A DNA stretch of 64,000 bases from an uncultured Dehalococcoidia bacterium (GTDB lineage Bacteria; Chloroflexota; Dehalococcoidia; Lucifugimonadales; CATQGZ01), in contig OY282365.1 in the NCBI GenBank assembly GCA_958295685.1, positions 620,001 through 684,000 on the forward strand, read 5' to 3'. The notes under the pieces are model-generated. The model ran no database searches. It saw nothing but the letters and a program-made list of their open reading frames with translations, and was not told where the DNA came from. Of the stretch, positions 59,587-64,000 are shown piece by piece (positions within the stretch are counted from its first letter, which is position 1; each line of letters starts with the position of its first letter). The position numbers and the translations under genes are program-made.

Positions 59587-60534
59587 TCAGGAGTACCGGA
59601 TGCGCGGGTCGACGAGAGCGTAGAGCAGGTCGGCCACGAAGTTCATGCCCACGTAGACCACGCCGAAGAACAGGACTATCCCCGACAGAAGCGGGAAGTC
59701 GTTGTTCCAGGTGGCCTGCACCGCCAGTCGGGCGATTCCCGGCCAGGCGAACACCGTCTCGATGAAGAGGACGCCGGTTATGAAGGATGCCAGCACCAGC
59801 GCGGAGACTGTCAGCGGCTGGACGAGGGCGTTCCTGAGGGCGTGCTTCCAGATGACCAGCCATTCGGTCACTCCCTTGGCCCGGGCCAGCTTCACGTACT
59901 CCGAGTCCAGAATCTCCAGCATGGAAGAGCGGGTGAGGCGCACGTAGCTGGCCAGAGGCTCGAAGGCCAGCACGACGGCCGGGAGCACCATGTGCCTGAT
60001 CTCCGTAACGAGGCCCTCATGAATCTCGCGCCCCGATACGGGCAGCCAGCCGAGGTTCACGGCGAAGATGTATATGGCCACGATGGACAGCCAGAAGCTC
60101 GGCGTGGCCTGGCCCACCAGCGCAAGAGATCGGCCGAGGTAATCGAGGACCGATGCCCTCCTGACCGCCGAGAGCACACCCAGGGGTATGCCTACCAGGG
60201 TGGCCAGGACCCAGCCCGCCAATGCCAGCTGGGCGGTCGCTCCCAGCCGTGCCTGGATCGACTCCCTGACCGGCTTTTCTCCGTTGAGGCTCTTGCCGAG
60301 GTCTCCTCTGAGAATCCTTCCCATCCACACCACGTACTGGACGGGGATGGGCCTGTCCAGGCCCCATTTCTTCTGGAGGTGCTCCTTCGCCGTGGGCGCG
60401 ATGCCGTAGGCGTCGTCCCTGATGAACATGAGCATGGGGTCCGGGCCGGCTCTTGAAAGGCTGAAGACCACGATGGTTATTCCCCACATGGTCAGGACTC
60501 CGAAGACCAGTCTCCGGTAGATGAACCTTCTCAT
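59587..60534 (-). CDS. Peptide-type ABC transporter permease, DppB-like
   Basis: 315 residues. FIYRRLVFGVLTMWGITIVVF at the N-terminus is the DppB start, with GLDRPIPVQYVVWMGRILRG, GIPLGVLSAVRRASVLDYLG and the EAA motif YVKLARAKGVTEWLVIWKHA. Six predicted spans. Works with the DppC-like permease. The gene follows the SBP gene after 125 nt that contain a strong hairpin. Confidence 0.9.
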   Translation of the reverse strand: MRRFIYRRLVFGVLTMWGITIVVFSLSRAGPDPMLMFIRDDAYGIAPTAKEHLQKKWGLDRPIPVQYVVWMGRILRGDLGKSLNGEKPVRESIQARLGATAQLALAGWVLATLVGIPLGVLSAVRRASVLDYLGRSLALVGQATPSFWLSIVAIYIFAVNLGWLPVSGREIHEGLVTEIRHMVLPAVVLAFEPLASYVRLTRSSMLEILDSEYVKLARAKGVTEWLVIWKHALRNALVQPLTVSALVLASFITGVLFIETVFAWPGIARLAVQATWNNDFPLLSGIVLFFGVVYVGMNFVADLLYALVDPRIRYS

Positions 60535-60583
60535 GGTCTCCTAACTTGCCGGGCGGCGGGCCCGGCGTACCCGGGCGGCAACT

Positions 60584-60622
60584 ACGGTGAGGGGAGACTG
60601 CCGGGCAGCCTCCCCTCACCGT
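60584..60622 (-). promoter_or_regulatory. Intercistronic 13-bp hairpin between the SBP gene and the permease genes
   Basis: Arms ACGGTGAGGGGAG and CTCCCCTCACCGT are perfectly complementary, and the 13-nt centre can extend the stem with CTGCC/GGCAG. No T run follows, so it is likely a 3'-end protection or processing signal rather than a rho-independent terminator. It fits the common need for much more SBP than permease. Confidence 0.7.
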
Positions 60623-60659
60623 TCTGAGCGCGTCCGATTGCTCGTTCGGGAGCGCTGCG

Positions 60660-62678
60660 TTACTTGAGCTCTATGTGCGCCCACGGGTTGATGGCGCCGC
60701 GGAAGCCCATCGGGTAGGACCACGCCTCGATCTTGTTGGGGTTGTAGGTCCAGACGCTGCGGAGGATCACGACGCCCGGCGCCAGCGCCTGCTCGCGCAT
60801 GAAGTCGGCGAACTTCCGGTTGATCTCTATGCGCTTGTCGTAGTCCTGCTCCGCGCTGGCCATGAGATTGGCTTCAGAGCACTGGGGCGCCTCGACGCCG
60901 CGGCTCTTGCCGCCCCGGCTGAGCGAGCTGCACTGTATTGCCCTCGGCCAGTCGTAAGGCATCAGGGCCGACCACCCGTCGAGCCACGGCTCGACGGCGG
61001 AGCGGGTAACCACGCCCGGCCGCCACACCTCGTAGGCGTAGTGGTTCACGGGAACGTCGATTCCAATGTCTCTGAGCATACCGCCGACGGCGTCGGAGAG
61101 CGCGGCGCGGGTCGCCCGGCCGTAGTTCCAGCCGTACATCGGCATCTCGAACCGGATGCCGTCGCTCCCGCGGGGATACCCTGCCTTGTCCAGCAGCGAC
61201 TCCGCATAGGCCGGGTCGTAGCCGAACGCCCACTTGGGGTCCCAGTTGGGGTCGCGTGGGTCGAAGAGAAGCTGGTGTATGGGCAGGCCGACGCCGCCCA
61301 GTATCTCATCGTTCAGCAGTTCGCGGTCTATGGCGAACGCGATGGCTTCGCGGACGAGCCTCGCCTGCTCCATGTCGTCGATGCCCGGCGGGTTGTTATT
61401 GTCGTCGGGCTTGAACGGGTTGCCTATCCAGGGGAGGTCGTGCACGTAGGTGTTCCTCTCCAGGGTCTCGCCCGTCTTGGCGTGCGTCTCCTCCCACAGG
61501 TTGCCGCTGAACCACAGCCCGTAGGCCGCGCCCGCGCTGGTGGGCGCGGTCTTGAACCCGGACTCCTGAAGGTCTAGGGACTGCGAGGTGGGCACGTCGC
61601 TCACGTCGGCCGAGCCGGCCTCAAGGGCCGCCTGCTTGACCGTCGGATCGGGTGTCTGCGCCCAGACCAGGGAGCTGTATGTGGGGGCTTTCCACCAGTG
61701 GTCTGGGACCGCCTCGAATATGAACCTGTCGCCCCGGACCCACTCGATGAGCTTGAACGGCCCGCTGCCGGCCGTGTGGTCGACGTACCAGTCCTCGCCC
61801 AGTTGGTCGAAGGCGCCTTTGCTGAGGATGCACTCCTGGAGTCCGTCCTCTCCGAAGAACGCCTGCTGCCACTGCGGCAGGAAGGAGGCCCAGCTCAGTT
61901 CCACCGTGTTCTCGTCCACGGCGACCTGCTCATTGCTGCCCAGGAAGGCGCCCAGGTTGCCGCTGCCGTCCGTGGCGCTCTGCGGGTTCGTGTGCGGGTT
62001 GGCGTCGTTGATGCTCCAGACGACGTCGGCCGCGGTCACGTTGCCAAAGTCCCTCCCCTCGAAGCTGTGGAACGGCACGTTCTCCTGGATGTTGACCGTG
62101 GCGCCGAGGTAGTCCGCGTGCAGCTCCCAGGACTTGGCCAGCTTTCCGATCCGCTCCCCAGCCATGTTGACGGTGAACAGGTCCTCGCAGGTCGTCTTGC
62201 TGCTGTACGGCCCTCCGTAGAAGGCGTTTCTGCCTCCGCCCGAGTCGGGGACGTAGTTGGTGGCGAACCTGACCTCTCCGGCCTTGGTCTTCGGACTGGG
62301 GGCCGGCCTCACCACCCGCGCGGGGGTGGGAATGGGGACGGGCGTTACGACCACTATCCTCTCTTCTATCTTGGTTACCACTCTTTCGACCGGCACTTCC
62401 TTGACTTCAACCACCACCTCCCTGACCACGACCGTCTCGCCCGGGACCTCGACCTCCCTCACGACCTCCTTGATGACCTCCACGGGCTTCTCGATCTCCA
62501 CGGTCTCGATGACGCGCTTTTCCACTTCGACTATCTTCTCGACCGGCACCTCTCTGACAACTTCCTGAGTCACCACGCGCTCGACGGGTACCTCCCTGAC
62601 TACCTCTGTTGAGCACGCCATCAGTATTAGAGCCGACGAGACGGCGGCGAAGATGATCCAACTTGAGATGTTATTCAT
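60660..62678 (-). CDS. Peptide-type ABC transporter binding lipoprotein with V/E-rich linker
   Basis: 672 residues. Lipobox ILMAC with Cys22. Residues 24-128 are a striking V/E/R-rich tract of repeats such as REVPVERVV and VREVEVPGE, likely a long extended or coiled-coil stalk. The family 5 domain follows: FATNYVPDSGGGRNAFYGGP, then DVVWSINDANPH, LIEWVRGDRFIFEAVPDHWW and FAIDRELLNDEILGG. It delivers peptide-like solutes to the DppBC-like permeases downstream. Its own promoter is at 62743-62770; element T1-d is about 280 nt further upstream. Confidence 0.93.
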   Translation of the reverse strand: MNNISSWIIFAAVSSALILMACSTEVVREVPVERVVTQEVVREVPVEKIVEVEKRVIETVEIEKPVEVIKEVVREVEVPGETVVVREVVVEVKEVPVERVVTKIEERIVVVTPVPIPTPARVVRPAPSPKTKAGEVRFATNYVPDSGGGRNAFYGGPYSSKTTCEDLFTVNMAGERIGKLAKSWELHADYLGATVNIQENVPFHSFEGRDFGNVTAADVVWSINDANPHTNPQSATDGSGNLGAFLGSNEQVAVDENTVELSWASFLPQWQQAFFGEDGLQECILSKGAFDQLGEDWYVDHTAGSGPFKLIEWVRGDRFIFEAVPDHWWKAPTYSSLVWAQTPDPTVKQAALEAGSADVSDVPTSQSLDLQESGFKTAPTSAGAAYGLWFSGNLWEETHAKTGETLERNTYVHDLPWIGNPFKPDDNNNPPGIDDMEQARLVREAIAFAIDRELLNDEILGGVGLPIHQLLFDPRDPNWDPKWAFGYDPAYAESLLDKAGYPRGSDGIRFEMPMYGWNYGRATRAALSDAVGGMLRDIGIDVPVNHYAYEVWRPGVVTRSAVEPWLDGWSALMPYDWPRAIQCSSLSRGGKSRGVEAPQCSEANLMASAEQDYDKRIEINRKFADFMREQALAPGVVILRSVWTYNPNKIEAWSYPMGFRGAINPWAHIELK

Positions 62679-62742
62679 GGGGCTTCCTCCACAGTGCTGC
62701 GCTTCCTATCAATACCCGTTGCCACCAGCCTCCGGCTCAGGG

Positions 62743-62770
62743 ATTATCACGTTTCGGGTGTGTGTGTCAA
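62743..62770 (-). promoter_or_regulatory. Promoter of the peptide-binding lipoprotein gene
   Basis: Minus strand TTGACA (62765-62770), 16 bp, GATAAT (62743-62748); leader of about 58 nt. It shows that this gene does not depend on the upstream T1-d element. Confidence 0.65.
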
Positions 62771-62785
62771 ATTCTGTTGACGGTC

Positions 62786-62910
62786 CGTAACTGTTCATGA
62801 GGTCCTTCCGATCAGCGCCAGTCCTGATAAAATCGGATGGCTGGTTTCCCCACCCGCCCACCCCTTTGGAAACTGGGGGCAGAGCCCCCAGACCCCCTGC
62901 CAGAGGGACT
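62786..62910. repeat. GC-rich palindromic repeat, copy before the SBP gene
   Basis: Starts with the end word TAACTGTTCATGAGGTCC in reverse, then CCACCCGCCCACCCC, AACTGGGGGCAGAGCCCCC (first hairpin with an AGA loop) and CCCTGCCAGAGGGA. The second hairpin is incomplete. Confidence 0.75.
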
Positions 62911-62962
62911 GGGGCGACGAGCCGGTCCTTGCGTCCGGGGGCCTCCGGGGCTCGGCGGCGGC

Positions 62963-63246
62963 GGGAAATTTTTTGCGAAAGTGTCGGATTTTGCGGGCAT
63001 TTCGCGGCCATTTCGTAGCTGGGAGGGCCTCAGACGGCTCGGAATTACGTGACACTATGTGACAGTTATGTGACACTTATCTGACACTTTTGTGACACTT
63101 ATCTGACACTTTTGTGACAGTTTGTGACACTTTTGTGACACTATCTGACAGGTCAACGCAGGCGATGCAGGAGTCCTGCGGGCGGTTTGTGGAGAGAGGC
63201 GGCTGTGTCATGGGAATACTCTAGCACAGCGGTTCGTGGCTGTCAA
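62963..63246 (-). repeat. Type 1 promoter-array element, copy T1-d
   Basis: Minus-strand -35 TTGACA (63241-63246), 17 bp, -10 TAGAGT (63218-63223). Nine units in the array (63049-63150), alternating TGACACTTAT and TGACACTTTT forms. Hinge TTTCGTAGCTGGGAGG; the outlying word is GTGTCGG (62981-62987). It reads toward the peptide-binding lipoprotein gene. Confidence 0.8.
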
Positions 63247-63335
63247 GGGTTGTCTGAATCAGGTAACTGTTCACCCCCTTCGGACCCCACAGGGTCCGAA
63301 CTGTTACAGAATCAGGATTGTCAGGATTGGGCGGG
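63247..63335. repeat. AGGATT repeat interrupted by the end block of the GC-rich family
   Basis: TGTCTGAATCAGG at 63250, then CCCCCTTCGGACCCCACAGG with GTCCGAACTGTTAC (the GC-rich end block), then AATCAGGATTGTCAGGATTG. One repeat appears inserted in another. Confidence 0.6.
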
Positions 63336-63371
63336 TCCATGATTCTGTGAGGCGCCGGGCTGAATCTGGGG

Positions 63372-64000
63372 TCACCTGGTGACTCCCTCGTCGATCAGCC
63401 GCCGGATCTGGTTCGGCGCGTATCCCAGGCGCGCCAGTATCTCCTCAGTGTCTTCTCCCAGCGTGGGGGACGCCCGGGACGCGGCCGGAGGCGTGGCGCT
63501 CATGTTCAGTATCGGGCCGACCATCTTCACGGGGCCGGCCAGCGAGTGTTCCAGCTCGACGACGAGGTCGTTGGCCAACACCTGCTCGTCGGACAGGAGT
63601 TCGTCGGGGAGCTTGACGGGCGCGGCGGGCACTCCGGCCCGGTCGAACGTCCGGAGCCAGTCGGCGACGGTCCTGCGACGGAGGACGCCGCGCACCCGCT
63701 CGGTCAGGTCGGCGTCTAGGGCTTCGAAGTCCGCGGAATCGGGGTCGAAGTCGGGATCGAATCTGGGGTCGTCCAGCCCGAGCGCGTCCAGGAGGCGGAT
63801 TCGGAGCCGCCTGCTGAGGCACGCCACGGTTATCACTCCGTCGCTGGCCTGGTAGGCGCGGTAGAAGGGGTCGCGCTCCCTCCAGGGAGAACGGAGGCGG
63901 CGGTACTCCTCGATGATCTCGTCGAAGGGCGCCCCCTGCCCTCTCAGGCGGTCGAGCGCGTCCAGGAAGTCTTTCCGCGGCCCCTGATCGATCGCCTCCA
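63372..64000 (-). CDS. CaiB/BaiF family CoA transferase, middle and C-terminal part
   Basis: Open through the right edge of the window, about 209 residues visible. The visible part reads FLDALDRLRGQGAPFDEI, then DPFYRAYQASDGVITVACLS, LGLDDPRFDPDFDPDSADFE and LRRRTVADWLRTFDRAGVPA, followed by DPEQVLAN-like DEQVLANDLVVELEH and GEDTEEILARLGY at the end, which is the C-terminal half of family III CoA transferases. The catalytic aspartate is beyond the edge. A short in-frame GTG at 63836 is not the true start. Acid substrate unknown. Confidence 0.85.
   Translation of the reverse strand, partial: EAIDQGPRKDFLDALDRLRGQGAPFDEIIEEYRRLRSPWRERDPFYRAYQASDGVITVACLSRRLRIRLLDALGLDDPRFDPDFDPDSADFEALDADLTERVRGVLRRRTVADWLRTFDRAGVPAAPVKLPDELLSDEQVLANDLVVELEHSLAGPVKMVGPILNMSATPPAASRASPTLGEDTEEILARLGYAPNQIRRLIDEGVTR

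Overview
The window reads as a chromosomal segment of a high-GC bacterium, most likely an uncultured Chloroflexota of the Dehalococcoidia/SAR202 type. This is inferred from gene content: a membrane-anchor-free (type E) succinate dehydrogenase, a SpoIIIAA-like ATPase with R3H domain, MenG-type quinone methylation, an SBP lipoprotein with a long V/E-rich linker, CaiB-family CoA transferases, enolase-superfamily and HpcH-type catabolic enzymes, and many GTG/TTG starts. No rRNA, phage, insertion sequence or CRISPR array was seen. One tRNA (Gly, CCC) is present.

Layout. 1-3.0 kb (minus): speH, cysteine desulfurase, lipoprotein, thioredoxin and a truncated peptide-binding lipoprotein. 3.2-6.1 kb: TPR lipoprotein, a 62-bp tandem array, Nudix hydrolase, amino-acid-type binding lipoprotein. 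7.1-9.1 kb (plus): HpcH-type aldolase and CCA-adding enzyme. 9.1-14.2 kb (minus): sdhA, an unlisted 49-codon ORF, sdhB, a CCG-domain subunit and fumC. 14.3-16 kb: tRNA-Gly and an enolase-superfamily dehydratase. 16.5-20 kb (plus): folE, FemAB-like transferase, glycosyltransferase, DUF502 protein. 20-25 kb (minus): GNAT, tmk, R3H ATPase, pdxT, pdxS. 25.7-29.3 kb: McrBC restriction pair. 29.5-36.8 kb (plus): duplicated metallo-beta-lactamase-fold genes, MetE-like protein, CoA transferase, acyl-CoA synthetase, frameshifted FMN oxidase. 36.8-42.4 kb: M19-like protein, LigD, low-GC DUF3644 gene and an hsdR remnant. 42.5-46.6 kb (minus): thrC, a MoaD-like gene, a BNR-repeat protein and a sulfatase-fold protein, tightly coupled. 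47-55 kb: rho, YihY, HtrA, menG, nnr, acpS, metF. 55-64 kb: VOC protein, aconitase, ferredoxin, a peptide ABC transporter and a partial CoA transferase.

The most unusual content is intergenic. Seven copies of one element recur. Each has, at one end, a near-consensus sigma70 promoter (TTGACA/G, exactly 17 bp, TA-rich -10) reading inward. Next comes an array of 10-11-bp words, then a conserved hinge around CGTAGCTG, then one to three words complementary to the array words. Four copies (type 1) use a TGACACTT word and three (type 2) a TGGAACA word, while the ends and hinge are shared. Where the array word changes, the complementary word usually changes with it. All seven point toward a co-directional downstream gene (binding lipoproteins, pdxS, the dehydratase, ligD, rho). 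They look like mobile promoter-leader cassettes with two specificities. A second, GC-rich palindromic repeat family (about nine full or partial copies) and a short AGGATT-type repeat fill most other gaps.

Functionally the window holds central carbon metabolism (sdh, fum, acn), cofactor biosynthesis (PLP, folate, menaquinone, FeS donors), uptake lipoproteins, and catabolic enzymes for unusual acids and sulfated or glycosidic substrates, plus McrBC and degraded type I restriction. All coordinates and motifs were read by eye. No database search or folding was run, so family names rest on recognisable motifs.
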